Below, one piece after another: positions 1 through 8,681 of a stretch of 64,000 nucleotides of DNA (the stretch's first letter is position 1; each line of letters begins with the position of its first letter). Made by a program: the position numbers and the translations under genes. Source of the stretch: an uncultured Anaerolineae bacterium. GTDB lineage: Bacteria; Chloroflexota; Anaerolineae; Anaerolineales; Villigracilaceae. The stretch is from the NCBI GenBank assembly GCA_903854805.1, contig CAINXK010000053.1:1-64000 (forward strand), written 5' to 3'. Below the pieces are notes generated by a model that was given only the letters and a program-made list of their open reading frames with translations, was not told the origin of the DNA and made no database searches.

Positions 1-337
1 AATTCTGGAGGGTCGGACGAAAGTAGGCAGTTATATCGACGATAATCGGAAGATACCCTTCATATCGGCGCTCCTTCCACTCGGGCAGTTTCCGAACATA
101 TCTACCGAACTCGGAACATAACTCTTGGATGCTCCCACCACAGCCAAACGCAGCCCATGATCGCCGAGTTTCTGCGTCGCTCAACCCAATTGACTTCAAG
201 GCCGGAATGATGGCTCCTCGATTGGGTAACAGCGGACTGCTAATCAACATCCACTGAAAGTGGACCATTGCAAGGTTGGTGCCGACTGGAAGGTGCTGAC
301 AAACTGTGGTCAAGGTTGCTATGGTATGATTCAACAT
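1..337 (-). CDS. Transposase-like protein, N-terminal part (gene runs off the window)
   Basis: Reading the minus strand from an ATG at 337-335, the frame stays open for 112 codons to the window edge. The protein begins MLNHTIATL and later has a segment reading GYLPIIVDITAYFRP. An Asp inside a hydrophobic strand followed by T and an aromatic-Arg-Pro resembles the first catalytic Asp region of DDE transposases from Chloroflexi; this family call is from memory of similar proteins and was not searched. The N-terminal half is helical and basic, as expected for a DNA-binding region. The rest of the gene, with the other acidic catalytic residues, lies outside the window, so the insertion sequence family cannot be given and intactness is unknown. 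A long imperfect palindrome (337-400) lies directly upstream and may belong to the element's end. Confidence 0.55.
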   Translation of the reverse strand, partial: MLNHTIATLTTVCQHLPVGTNLAMVHFQWMLISSPLLPNRGAIIPALKSIGLSDAETRRSWAAFGCGGSIQELCSEFGRYVRKLPEWKERRYEGYLPIIVDITAYFRPTLQN

Positions 338-400
338 GGTAATGGGTTTCTCGCATGATTTTGTGTTTCGCAAAACAAGATTATCATGTTTCGAACCCAT
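337..400. repeat. Long imperfect palindrome upstream of the transposase fragment
   Basis: The arm TGGTAATGGGTT (337-348) is repeated in inverted orientation around 387-400, and ATGAT at 355-359 pairs with ATCAT at 382-386. An inner stem TTTTG/CAAAA sits between. Candidate roles are a structured end of the insertion element whose transposase reads leftward, or a transcription barrier that insulates the CBS gene. No terminal inverted repeat or target duplication can be proven from one side. Confidence 0.4.
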
Positions 401-535
401 TACCACGGCTTTTTATCTTATCAGTTAGCGGAAACTAAACTGGAGAAAAAGCACAAGTTGAATGGACAGTCTTCATGTTCATACCAGGCTGCGGTAGGGT
501 GCTTACGTAAAGCGCCGAATCCGATAATTTGGCGA

Positions 536-541
536 TATAAT
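536..541 (+). promoter_or_regulatory. -10 box for the CBS-ACT gene
   Basis: A perfect TATAAT lies 33 nt before the chosen ATG at 575, and AAGGAGG (564-570 region) gives a good ribosome binding site between them. No convincing -35 hexamer is seen 16-18 nt upstream. Confidence 0.45.
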
Positions 542-574
542 CATTTAATATTTTTTTCATTCAAGGAGGCTGCA

Positions 575-1213
575 ATGCTTGTCGGCGAACGAATGTCAAA
601 ACCTGTAATCACCATCTCCCCGGACATGCCAATATCGGATGCTCTTAATTTAATGAAAAAAGAGCGCATCCGCCGCGCACCGGTTGTCAAAGATGGCAAA
701 CTGGCAGGGATTGTTTCGGATAAAGACCTGCTCAATGCATCTCCATCCCCAGTAACCACACTGAGCATTTGGGAAATGAACTACCTGCTCAGCAAGGTCA
801 CGGTTTCGCAGGTGATGACAAGTAACGTCTTATCTGTCACTGAAGATACCCCGATCGAACAAGCTGCTCGCATTATGGCCGATAATAAAATTGGCGGTGT
901 GCCTGTCATGCGCGATGGTCATGTCGTCGGGATCATTACCGAAACCGACCTTTTCAAAGTGTTCCTTGAGCTGCTTGGCGCACGCGAAGCCGGTGTCCGC
1001 GTAACTGCATTGATCGAAGACAAACCGGGCGAACTTGCCAATATCACCGAGGCCATCGCTGTAAAGAAAGGTAATTTTATTGCCTTTGGGCAGTTTACCA
1101 GTGACCAACCAAACCTGAAAATCGTTACTTTCAAGGTCAAAGGCATGTCTCAGGACGAAGTCAAAGCAGCAATCACTCCGGTGGTCAAAGAAATAGTCGA
1201 TCTACGCTCATAA
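575..1213 (+). CDS. CBS-pair and ACT domain regulatory protein (AcuB-like)
   Basis: A 212-residue protein. Two CBS motifs (roughly residues 1-57 and 75-133) form an adenine-nucleotide-binding pair, with the typical repeated pattern of MSKPVITI and VMTSNVLSV followed by GIVSDKDLL and GIITETDLF. An ACT domain follows (about 140-210, starting VRVTALIEDKPGELANI), a fold that binds amino acids or other small ligands. The combination matches AcuB-like proteins, which are cytosolic energy or metabolite sensors; the ligand here is unknown. The start at 575 is preferred over the longer frame from 386 because AAGGAGG sits just before it and the extra 63 residues look like untranslated sequence. It is a single gene, flanked by the transposase region and a bidirectional terminator. 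Confidence 0.85.
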   Translation: MLVGERMSKPVITISPDMPISDALNLMKKERIRRAPVVKDGKLAGIVSDKDLLNASPSPVTTLSIWEMNYLLSKVTVSQVMTSNVLSVTEDTPIEQAARIMADNKIGGVPVMRDGHVVGIITETDLFKVFLELLGAREAGVRVTALIEDKPGELANITEAIAVKKGNFIAFGQFTSDQPNLKIVTFKVKGMSQDEVKAAITPVVKEIVDLRS

Positions 1214-1220
1214 CAATAAA

Positions 1221-1256
1221 AAAGAGACGGTCTCAAATGAGGCCGTCTCTTTTTAT
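1221..1256. terminator. Bidirectional intrinsic terminator
   Basis: GAGACGGTCTC pairs with GAGGCCGTCTC across an AAAT loop (one G-T wobble). A-rich sequence on the left and T-rich sequence on the right make it usable from both strands. It separates the convergent CBS-ACT and rluB genes. Confidence 0.85.
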
Positions 1257-1268
1257 TTATTATGTTTT

Positions 1269-2705
1269 TTATCTTGGTTTTCGCATCTTGGGCTTCTGGC
1301 TACCCTGGGGCCGTTCGCGCCGTTCGGTTGGTTTGCTTCTACCACCCGATGGTCGTGGGCGGCCAGGTGCCTGGCCAGGTCGATCCGATGAGGATGTGCG
1401 GCCCGGGGACTTCCCACTGCCAGAAGGCGGCCCCCTGCGAATGGGAGCCCTACCAGTTCCATCCGATGGAGATGAACGGCCTGCAGAATTCTCATTATCA
1501 GAAGACGGCCCCCTGCGAACAGGCGCCCGACCAGTTCCACCTGGCGGCGCTGTGCGGCTCGGGGACTTTCCACTGCCTGAAGGTGGCCCCCTGCGAATGG
1601 GAGCACGACCAGTTCCATCCGATGGAGATGAACGGCCTGCAGAATTCTCATTATCAGAAGACGGCCCCCTGCGAACAGGCGCCCGACCAGTTCCACCTGG
1701 CGGCGATGTGCGGCCCGGAGCCTTCCCATTAGCAGAAGGGGGTCCCCTGCGAACAGGCGCTCTGCCAGATCCATCCGACGGCGATGTGCGGCCCGAGGCC
1801 TTCTCATTATCAGAAGGTGGTCCCCTGCGAACGGGTGCCCGACCAGATCCATCCGGTGGGGGTGTACGACCCTGGGATTTCTCTTTACCAGAAGGTGGTC
1901 CCGTACGACCGGGTGCCCTCCTGACGGGTTTTGAATGAGATTTTTCAGGTGACTTTCTGGTCATGTTCGGAAAAGGCGCCAAACCAGGCCGGTCTTCCTT
2001 CAAAGCCTTGATCTCCACCGGTGTCAGATAACGCCATTCCGATGGCTTTAGCTCGCCCAATAACAGATTACCGATGCGAATACGCACGATGCGTACCACT
2101 GGCAGAGCGAGAATGGCACCGATCTCACGGATCTGGCGCTTTCGGCCTTCACGCATAACGATCCGAACCCAAGCGCCCTTACCTGCCAGAGACTCGATCC
2201 GAATTTCAGTTCGTTGGGTCTTGTAACCGTCTTCCAGCACGACCCCACGCTGCCAGGTAGCCAGTTGCTCAGTATCAGGTTGGCGCGCCAGCAATACCCG
2301 GTACTCTTTTGAATGCCCATGCGATGGATGCGTCAATTTCTGCGCCAGTTCACCATCATTGGTCATTAATACCAGACCTTCACTCTCAAAATCCAGCCGC
2401 CCAACCGGGTACAAACGCTCGCTGACCGGCACAAGATCACGCACAGTCTGGCGCGAATCACCCTGTTCGGCGTCTACCGTCGAAAGTACATAGCGCGGTT
2501 TATGCAAAGCAACATAAACTTTCTGCTCAGCTGGTTTGATGATACGACCATCCAGCGTGACAGTATCAGAGGCTGTATCGGCCTTTTGTCCAATCACAGC
2601 CAATTGGCCGTTGACGCGAACACGCCCGGCAATAATAAATTCTTCACAATCCCGCCGGGAACCAAGCCCAGCCTGAGCCATAATTTTCTGTAAGCGTTCT
2701 TCCAT
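1269..2705 (-). CDS. rluB: 23S rRNA pseudouridine synthase B-type with a long repetitive tail
   Basis: The first 245 or so residues are a complete RsuA/RluB-family enzyme: an S4 RNA-binding domain at the start (MEERLQKIMAQAGLGSRRDCEE), then the catalytic domain with the active-site Asp in GRLDFESEG (about residue 105) and the basic EGRKRQIREIG motif. Such enzymes isomerise a uridine in 23S rRNA helix 89. The remaining 230 residues are a low-complexity, strongly basic Arg/Pro/Ser/Gly tail built from 26-residue repeats, probably disordered and RNA-binding. The start at 2705 is chosen because TATAAT (2718-2713) lies 7 nt before that ATG and there is no Shine-Dalgarno, suggesting a leaderless message; an in-frame ATG at 2714 overlaps the -10 box. 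Whether it is RluB or another RsuA-family member is not certain. Confidence 0.88.
   Translation of the reverse strand: MEERLQKIMAQAGLGSRRDCEEFIIAGRVRVNGQLAVIGQKADTASDTVTLDGRIIKPAEQKVYVALHKPRYVLSTVDAEQGDSRQTVRDLVPVSERLYPVGRLDFESEGLVLMTNDGELAQKLTHPSHGHSKEYRVLLARQPDTEQLATWQRGVVLEDGYKTQRTEIRIESLAGKGAWVRIVMREGRKRQIREIGAILALPVVRIVRIRIGNLLLGELKPSEWRYLTPVEIKALKEDRPGLAPFPNMTRKSPEKSHSKPVRRAPGRTGPPSGKEKSQGRTPPPDGSGRAPVRRGPPSDNEKASGRTSPSDGSGRAPVRRGPPSANGKAPGRTSPPGGTGRAPVRRGPSSDNENSAGRSSPSDGTGRAPIRRGPPSGSGKSPSRTAPPGGTGRAPVRRGPSSDNENSAGRSSPSDGTGRAPIRRGPPSGSGKSPGRTSSSDRPGQAPGRPRPSGGRSKPTERRERPQGSQKPKMRKPR
1377..1844 (-). repeat. Six tandem 78-bp repeats coding 26-residue units in the rluB tail
   Basis: Six consecutive units begin GRAPVRRGP or GRAPIRRGP and end in DGS, GGT, DGT or DRP. 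Units alternate between two types (an SDNENSAGRSS type and an SGSGKS type), so the stronger period is 156 bp; the third and fifth units are identical in protein sequence. Degenerate partial units flank the array. Period and near-identity point to recent expansion by unequal recombination or slippage. The high GC and lack of stops also create long spurious frames on the other strand. Confidence 0.9.
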
Positions 2706-2712
2706 ATATATC

Positions 2713-2718
2713 ATTATA
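2713..2718 (-). promoter_or_regulatory. -10 box of rluB, probable leaderless promoter
   Basis: TATAAT on the minus strand ends 7 nt before the ATG at 2705, so transcription would start at or next to the start codon. No Shine-Dalgarno is present. Confidence 0.5.
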
Positions 2719-2860
2719 CCCGACGCATCTCTTAAAGAGCCATTTCCTTTAATCTAACCGGTCAAATCCATATCAAAAACAGGAAATACCTGGCAATTAT
2801 GCCTTTTTTAGCCATCGCATTGTGGTAGGATTGGGAGATTTCGAATCTAAGGAATGATGA

Positions 2861-3688
2861 ATGATCAAGCTAATCGCCATCGATCTAGATGGCACCATGT
2901 ACACTTCTGACCGTAATATAACAGCCCGTGTCCGTAATGCAATTTTATTGGCCCAAAAGAATGATATTCAACCGGTCATCGTAACCGGCCGAGGGCGCCG
3001 AGGCGCAGAAATTGCGCTGGAAAGTCTTGATATGGATTTTCCGTATATCTGTTCAGCCGGGGCACTGCTACGCTCTGGCATTAATGGTGAAACAATCCAC
3101 GCCTGGACATTCCACGAACACGAAGAGCTGATGCACGTCATTAACTTTACGCGCGAACACGGAACTGGGCTGATTGCTGATCCGTACGACAATGCCCCGT
3201 ATTGGTTCGGACCGGATACCATGAATGAAATCATGGATCCTCTGACGGTCAAAGAATCAGATAAAAGTATGCGCTCCTTTCAGCCAGAAAAGGATTTTGA
3301 CCAGCCCTTACTCAAGGCAACGATCACTGCTGATCCGCATCTACTTGCCGAAGCAGAGAAAATCGTCCGCGCTGAATGTCCATCCATCCATCAAGTTTAT
3401 TCTGGTATCCAGTACATCGATCTAACCGCTGATGGTGTTAATAAAGGCAGTGCCCTGCAAGCCCTGGCCGGTCATCGAGGTTTACAACCCAGCGAAATTG
3501 CCGCGATTGGCGACCAAGGAATTGACCTGCAGATGCTCCAATATGCTGGGCTGCCAATCGCCATGGCGAATGCAGTTTCTGCATTAAAAGATGTGGCAAC
3601 ATGGGTGGCCCCTTCGAATGATGAAGATGGTGTCGCTTGGGCAATTGATGAAATCTTGAAACATAATGACAATTATGCGCATAATTAG
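2861..3688 (+). CDS. Cof-type HAD hydrolase (sugar phosphatase-like)
   Basis: A 275-residue haloacid-dehalogenase hydrolase of the Cof/type IIB group. Motif I is AIDLDGTM with nucleophile Asp8 and Asp10; the Thr of motif II is in PVIVTGRG; motif III Lys is in KGSALQAL; motif IV is [12 protein letters not shown]. The large insert between motifs II and III is the C2 cap. Members dephosphorylate sugar phosphates or flavin-type cofactors in the cytosol; the substrate here is not shown. The gene opens a same-strand run that continues with a CE7 esterase and a sugar-type MFS carrier, which favours a sugar phosphate substrate. GGAATG before the ATG is a modest ribosome binding site. Confidence 0.85.
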   Translation: MIKLIAIDLDGTMYTSDRNITARVRNAILLAQKNDIQPVIVTGRGRRGAEIALESLDMDFPYICSAGALLRSGINGETIHAWTFHEHEELMHVINFTREHGTGLIADPYDNAPYWFGPDTMNEIMDPLTVKESDKSMRSFQPEKDFDQPLLKATITADPHLLAEAEKIVRAECPSIHQVYSGIQYIDLTADGVNKGSALQALAGHRGLQPSEIAAIGDQGIDLQMLQYAGLPIAMANAVSALKDVATWVAPSNDEDGVAWAIDEILKHNDNYAHN

Positions 3689-3744
3689 TACTTGCGCGTG
3701 GAAAAACCAGATTACCCCGAGAAAGCATAGGAAAGGAAAATAAC

Positions 3745-4713
3745 ATGTTATTTGACCTGCCGCTTGACCAACTTAAAACCTACCTGCCCACCCGCCATGA
3801 GCCCGCAGATTTCGACAGCTTTTGGAGCCAGACCCTGGCTGAAGCACGCCAATTTGAGCTTGATGCGCGCTTTACACCGGTAGAAACTGGGCTGAAACTT
3901 GTTGAAGTTTTCGATGTGACATTCAACGGCTTCGGCGGACAGCCAATTAAAGGTTGGCTGATCCTACCAAAAGATACCAAAGCCCCGCTGCCCTGCGTGG
4001 TCGAATATATTGGTTATGGTGGCGGGCGTGGGCTGCCACATGAGTGGCTGACCTGGGCCAATGCTGGTTATGCACACCTGGTCATGGACACGCGCGGTCA
4101 AGGTTCAACCTGGCGGGTCGGCGATACACCCGACCCCGAGTTGGAGGGCGGCAATCCACAAATTCCCGGGTTTATGACGCGCGGTATCCTCAAGCCCGAA
4201 ACTTATTACTATCGGCGCGTATTTACCGACGCAGTGCGAGCCGTGGAAGCTGCCAGGTCTCACAAAATGGTTGATGCAAGTCGAGTGGCCGTAACTGGTA
4301 TCAGCCAGGGCGGCGGCATCTCACTGGCAATCGCTGGCCTGGTCCCCGACCTGGCAATCAACATGCCGGATGTCCCTTTTTTGTGCCACTTTCGGCGCGC
4401 AGTAGATATGGTGGATACAGAACCATACAATGAAATTGCCCGCTTCTGTAAGAATCATCGCCATAAACTGGATACTGTGTTTAACACTCTGTCTTATTTT
4501 GATGGCCTCAATTTCGCTTTTCGAGCCAAAGCCCCGGCGCTTTTCTCGGTCGGGCTGATGGATACAATCTGCCCACCTTCCACAGTCTTTGCCGCCTACA
4601 ATCACTACGCCGGGCCAAAAGAAATCCGCATTTGGGAATTTAACAACCATGAAGGCGGTGAAGGTTTTCAAGGGCTCGAAAAAATTATGTTCGCAAACGA
4701 AAGACTTGCATGA
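3745..4713 (+). CDS. Acetylxylan esterase / cephalosporin-C deacetylase family (CE7)
   Basis: A 322-residue alpha/beta hydrolase matching the CE7 family in length and motifs: RGQGSTW at about 117-123, the nucleophile elbow GISQGG with Ser187, Asp273 in GLMDTICPP and His302 in NNHEGG. CE7 enzymes remove acetyl groups from xylo-oligosaccharides and other small acetylated molecules, usually inside the cell because there is no signal peptide, as here. GGAAAGGAAAATAAC before the ATG gives the ribosome binding site. It overlaps the next gene by 4 nt (ATGA), so it is translationally coupled to an MFS carrier that could import its substrate. Confidence 0.88.
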   Translation: MLFDLPLDQLKTYLPTRHEPADFDSFWSQTLAEARQFELDARFTPVETGLKLVEVFDVTFNGFGGQPIKGWLILPKDTKAPLPCVVEYIGYGGGRGLPHEWLTWANAGYAHLVMDTRGQGSTWRVGDTPDPELEGGNPQIPGFMTRGILKPETYYYRRVFTDAVRAVEAARSHKMVDASRVAVTGISQGGGISLAIAGLVPDLAINMPDVPFLCHFRRAVDMVDTEPYNEIARFCKNHRHKLDTVFNTLSYFDGLNFAFRAKAPALFSVGLMDTICPPSTVFAAYNHYAGPKEIRIWEFNNHEGGEGFQGLEKIMFANERLA

Positions 4714-5894
4714 AATCACGCTCAAATAATACGATACTGCTGCTCACCATCGGCGCTTTTTTTGCTTTTTTTGTTTTTGGATTCAGCGACAATCTGAAAG
4801 GTCCCGTCCTGCCCACGCTCCTGCAAGATTTAAAGTTTAATTACTCACTCGGCGGCACGATACTCTTGGGAGCCTATCTTGGTTTTATTGCAGCCACACT
4901 GACCACCGGATTTCTGGCCGACATGGTCGGGCAAAAATCCGTACTGGTGCTGGCCGGCATCAGCCTGGCAGTTGGTATTGGAGGTTTCACCGCGTTCAGT
5001 ACCCCAGGGTTGATGACACTTTCGATGGCCGCGCTAGGTTTCGGGCTGGGTTCTTTGGAATTGGGGTGCAATGCGTTGATTGTTGAGCTGCATTCCGCTG
5101 ATAAAGGCCGTTACCTCAATCTCATGGCGGTCATGCACGGCCTGGGATCGATGATCGCGCCACTCTATGCAGGCTGGCTATTAATGGGAAATGTTTCCTG
5201 GCGAGTTGTCTATCGATGGGACTTGATCGCAATTGGCTTGATGATTGCCTTTTTTGCCTTGATACGCTTTCCGAAATTTGAGCAAGGAAAAACCGAAAAA
5301 ATTGATTTTATGCACATCGGAAAAACCGCCTTCACGCCAAAAATGCGTTGGTATTATGCGGCCATCACGCTTTACGTTACTGTTGAACTTGGAATTGCAT
5401 CCTGGGTTGTGGAATTCTTACAAAAAGATCGCGGTTTCAGCATTAACCAGAGTACCCAGGCGCTTTCTGTCTTCTTTGGGTTGATGATGCTCGGGCGTTT
5501 TGTGGGTAGTTTTTTTGTCGAACGGCTCGGCTATCTCAAATCCATCCTGATCGCTGCTCTAAGTGCCTGCGCCTGTGTGGCATTAGCCCTATTTGGACCT
5601 GCCCAGTTATCTTTTTTCCTGCCTGTCAGCGGTTTTTTTCTTTCGATCATTTTCCCCAATATCACCGCCGCCGTATCTGATGAACATAAAGAAAATACAA
5701 ACACCATTCTCGGATTGCTGTTCACGTTTGCCGGATTGGGGGGCGTGATTGGCCCCTGGCTGGTAGGCGTCGCCAGTGACCTGGGCGGGTTGAAATTCGG
5801 TTTCAGCCTGAACCTGGTATTTGGTTTGCTGACCGCCTTTGCGGCCTTCATGCTGATCCAGATGAACAAAAAAACGCCTGAGTTACGCGTATAA
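4710..5894 (+). CDS. MFS transporter, sugar-type
   Basis: A 394-residue major facilitator with about 12 hydrophobic segments. The loop 2-3 motif region reads [14 protein letters not shown], and the first helix carries [18 protein letters not shown], reminiscent of FucP-like and related sugar carriers. The second half repeats a weaker loop, [16 protein letters not shown]. It begins inside the stop codon of the CE7 esterase, so the two are made together; uptake of acetylated oligosaccharides or their sugars is an inference from that coupling. No substrate-specific residues can be named. Confidence 0.8.
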   Translation: MKSRSNNTILLLTIGAFFAFFVFGFSDNLKGPVLPTLLQDLKFNYSLGGTILLGAYLGFIAATLTTGFLADMVGQKSVLVLAGISLAVGIGGFTAFSTPGLMTLSMAALGFGLGSLELGCNALIVELHSADKGRYLNLMAVMHGLGSMIAPLYAGWLLMGNVSWRVVYRWDLIAIGLMIAFFALIRFPKFEQGKTEKIDFMHIGKTAFTPKMRWYYAAITLYVTVELGIASWVVEFLQKDRGFSINQSTQALSVFFGLMMLGRFVGSFFVERLGYLKSILIAALSACACVALALFGPAQLSFFLPVSGFFLSIIFPNITAAVSDEHKENTNTILGLLFTFAGLGGVIGPWLVGVASDLGGLKFGFSLNLVFGLLTAFAAFMLIQMNKKTPELRV

Positions 5895-5922
5895 TTCGAA
5901 CATCCCACTTCATGGAAAGTTT

Positions 5923-7359
5923 ATGCCACCTTCTCGTATCAGCACTCGCACCGAATACAATAACATCAGACAAAAAAATTGGGATGATATTGCCAGGCAA
6001 ACTTCTGCTGTCACTTTTTTCAGCCGTGAATATCACCATCGCCTGAATCAGGTTTACCAGCTTTTGATCTCTCCGGGGTTGGATGTATTGGAAATTGGCT
6101 GCGAACGCGGTGATTTGCTGGCGTCTGTGGCCCCTGCCAAAGGCGTCGGAATTGATTTTTCTGGGGAGATGATTGCACAGGCGCAAGTACGCCACCCTGG
6201 CTTGACCTTCATCCTGGCCGATGCTCATGATCTACACCTGGACAACCAGTTTGATGTAATTATCCTATCGGACCTGGTTAATGATGCCTGGGATGTGCAA
6301 ACTGTTCTCGAACAAATTCGGCCACTTTGCAAACCGGATACGCGCATTATTCTAAATTTCTACAGCCGGGTGTACCAACCAGCCATCAACCTGGCCGGCG
6401 CACTTGGGCTGGCCAAGCACCTGCTGCCCCAAAATTGGCTGACCCCCGAAGACACGGAAAACCTGTTGCACCTGGCCGGGTTCGAGGTGATCCGCCGGCA
6501 GCGAGAAGTTCTCTTCACACTACCCATCCCATTGGTTCGTGAGCTGTTCAACAAAATACTGGTAAAAATTTGGCCATTTGGAGCCATTGCCTGGACAAAC
6601 GTACTAATTGCGCGACCTTTGCCGGTTAAAGATCCACAAAACCCGTCGGTAAGCATCATCATTCCGGCCCGCAATGAAGCCGGCAACATCGAAGCTGCCT
6701 TCCAGCGTATCCCCAAGATCGGTCAGCATACCGAAATCATCTTTGTGGAAGGACATTCCAAAGACGATACTTATGCAACCATCGAACAGGCGATAAAAAA
6801 TCATCCTGAATGGGATGCCAAACTATTCCGCCAATCTGGCAAAGGCAAGGCAGACGCAGTACGCCTGGGGTTTGATGAAGCCAGTGGAGATATTTTAATG
6901 ATCCTGGACGCAGACCTGACCGTGCGCCCCGAAGAATTACCCCGCTTTTACGAAGCGCTTGTCAACGGGAAGGGTGAATTCATCAATGGTGTCCGTCTGG
7001 TTTATCCGATGCAGGAACAAGCTATGCGCTTTTTAAACCTGCTTGGGAATAAATTCTTCAGCATGGCATTTTCCTGGCTGCTGGGCCAATCCATCAAGGA
7101 CACACTCTGCGGCACAAAAGTGCTGCGTAAAAAGCACTACGAGCGTATCGTAGCCAACCGGGCTTACTTTGGAGAGTTTGACCCATTTGGCGATTATGAC
7201 CTGATCTTTGGAGCGGCCAAACAAAACCTAAAAATCATCGATTTGCCCATCCGCTACCAGGACCGTACTTATGGATCAACGAATATCGACCGTTGGCGAC
7301 ACGGGCTGCTGCTTTTCCGCATGCTGGCAGTTGCTGCATTCAGGTTAAAATTCATCTAA
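5923..7359 (+). CDS. Fusion of SAM methyltransferase and family 2 glycosyltransferase
   Basis: Two domains in 478 residues. Residues 20-230 are a class I methyltransferase with motif I VLEIGCERGD (54-63) and the acidic VGIDFS strand end. Residues 240-478 are a GT-A glycosyltransferase of the dolichyl-phosphate mannose synthase type, with SIIIPARNEAGN, the metal-binding ILDADLTV and GSTNIDRWRHG near the end. The GT2 part lacks transmembrane anchors. Such proteins make lipid-linked or envelope glycans; the methyltransferase may modify the same product. A fused pair in one chain is unusual but there is no frame break. The gene sits 28 nt after the MFS gene and 31 nt before wecB, which supports an envelope glycan role. 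Confidence 0.82.
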   Translation: MPPSRISTRTEYNNIRQKNWDDIARQTSAVTFFSREYHHRLNQVYQLLISPGLDVLEIGCERGDLLASVAPAKGVGIDFSGEMIAQAQVRHPGLTFILADAHDLHLDNQFDVIILSDLVNDAWDVQTVLEQIRPLCKPDTRIILNFYSRVYQPAINLAGALGLAKHLLPQNWLTPEDTENLLHLAGFEVIRRQREVLFTLPIPLVRELFNKILVKIWPFGAIAWTNVLIARPLPVKDPQNPSVSIIIPARNEAGNIEAAFQRIPKIGQHTEIIFVEGHSKDDTYATIEQAIKNHPEWDAKLFRQSGKGKADAVRLGFDEASGDILMILDADLTVRPEELPRFYEALVNGKGEFINGVRLVYPMQEQAMRFLNLLGNKFFSMAFSWLLGQSIKDTLCGTKVLRKKHYERIVANRAYFGEFDPFGDYDLIFGAAKQNLKIIDLPIRYQDRTYGSTNIDRWRHGLLLFRMLAVAAFRLKFI

Positions 7360-7390
7360 ATAATTATTAGGATCAATTATCCAACCCGTG

Positions 7391-8518
7391 ATGCCAAAAC
7401 CCCTTCGCATTCTCTCCGTCATTGGCACACGCCCTGAGGCAGTAAAAATGGCTCCGGTCGTGCAAAGACTTGCCCAAACCCCCGGCATTGAGTCACTGGT
7501 GTGCGTCACAGCCCAACACCGCGAAATGCTTGACCAGGTTTTGAATCTGTTTGGCATTCACCCGGATGTTGATTTGGATTTGATGAAACCAGATCAATCC
7601 CTGGCCCAGATCACCGCTGCGATTTTCACTCACCTGGACCCTGTTCTGAAAGATATCAAACCCGATTGGATCCTGGCGCAGGGCGATACAACTACAGTGA
7701 TGGCCACGGCCTTGCTGGCTTATTACAACCAGGTAAAGTTCGGACATATCGAAGCGGGTTTGCGCACAGGTGACAAATTCCAGCCCTTCCCTGAGGAGAT
7801 CAACCGCAGGGTGGCTGGCGTGGCGGCCGATCTACACTTTGCGCCAACCGAGTGGTCCAAACAAAACCTACTGAGAGAAGATGTACCCGTTGAACATATA
7901 TTCGTGACCGGGAACCCGGTCATCGACGCCTTGAAACAGGTCGCAGAAAAACCTGCGCCAGAGCAAATCACTCGGCTGCTCGAACCCTTTGGAGATGCCA
8001 GGTTGATCCTGGTGACTGCCCACAGACGAGAAAATTTTGGACAGCCGTTAGAGAATATATGTGATGCGCTCAAAAGCCTGGCGGAAACCTACGGAAATAG
8101 TCTTCACATTATTTACCCGGTGCATCTCAACCCAAACGTGCAAAACACCGTTTATCCACGACTCGGAAAACTTTCGGAATTCATCACACTGCTGCCACCC
8201 CTGGATTATCTTCCGATGGTGCACCTGATGAAACGCGCCAGCCTGGTGCTGACTGATTCTGGCGGTCTTCAGGAAGAGGCGCCAGGCTTAGGCATCCCAG
8301 TCCTGGTCATGCGGGCCGCCACAGAACGCCCAGAAGGCATCTCGGCCGGAACCGTCAAACTGGTCGGCACCGAAACTGCCAGAATCGTTGCGGCAACCCG
8401 TGAGCTGCTTGACAACCCGCGTGAGTACGAAAAAATGGCTCGCTCAGTCAATCCGTATGGCGATGGAACTGCTTCCGAAAAAATTGTGCAGGCGCTGCTC
8501 GAATATGAAAATAAATAG
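7391..8518 (+). CDS. wecB: UDP-N-acetylglucosamine 2-epimerase (non-hydrolysing)
   Basis: A 375-residue GT-B-fold epimerase that interconverts UDP-GlcNAc and UDP-ManNAc for cell surface polysaccharides. Family marks seen are GTRPEAVKMAPV at the N terminus, HIEAGLRTG, TGNPVIDAL, TAHRRENFG and the conserved LTDSGGLQEEAP near the C terminus. Length agrees with bacterial WecB/MnaA. The ATG at 7391 is preferred, though the GTG just before it is in frame. It ends the operon that begins with the HAD gene; a strong terminator follows. The upstream glycosyltransferase could use the resulting ManNAc-derived sugar, an inference from position. Confidence 0.92.
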   Translation: MPKPLRILSVIGTRPEAVKMAPVVQRLAQTPGIESLVCVTAQHREMLDQVLNLFGIHPDVDLDLMKPDQSLAQITAAIFTHLDPVLKDIKPDWILAQGDTTTVMATALLAYYNQVKFGHIEAGLRTGDKFQPFPEEINRRVAGVAADLHFAPTEWSKQNLLREDVPVEHIFVTGNPVIDALKQVAEKPAPEQITRLLEPFGDARLILVTAHRRENFGQPLENICDALKSLAETYGNSLHIIYPVHLNPNVQNTVYPRLGKLSEFITLLPPLDYLPMVHLMKRASLVLTDSGGLQEEAPGLGIPVLVMRAATERPEGISAGTVKLVGTETARIVAATRELLDNPREYEKMARSVNPYGDGTASEKIVQALLEYENK

Positions 8519-8520
8519 TG

Positions 8521-8549
8521 ACCTCCTCGCGCCGGCGAGGAGGTTCTTT
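8521..8549 (+). terminator. Intrinsic terminator after wecB
   Basis: ACCTCCTCGC pairs perfectly with GCGAGGAGGT over a 4-nt loop, followed by TTCTTTATA. It begins 2 nt after the wecB stop and closes the six-gene run. Confidence 0.9.
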
Positions 8550-8681
8550 ATAACCTGTGTATTTCTATTTTGATGAAAAGGGTGGTTGCGCATATCATAA
8601 TTCAGACTATGCAGATAAAATCAGGGTAGAAAATACAGCCTGGCGTGTCACCTTTCATGAAGGCATCTTTTGGAGAAAATC

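Noticed and set aside
1377..1844. Repeats as a CRISPR array
   Set aside because: Units are contiguous 78-bp coding repeats without unique spacers and stay in one reading frame.
1237..1938. Long open frames on the plus strand and in other minus-strand frames across the rluB tail
   Set aside because: They arise because 78-bp GC-rich repeats are stop-free in several frames. Only the frame joined to the S4 and catalytic domains makes a known protein.
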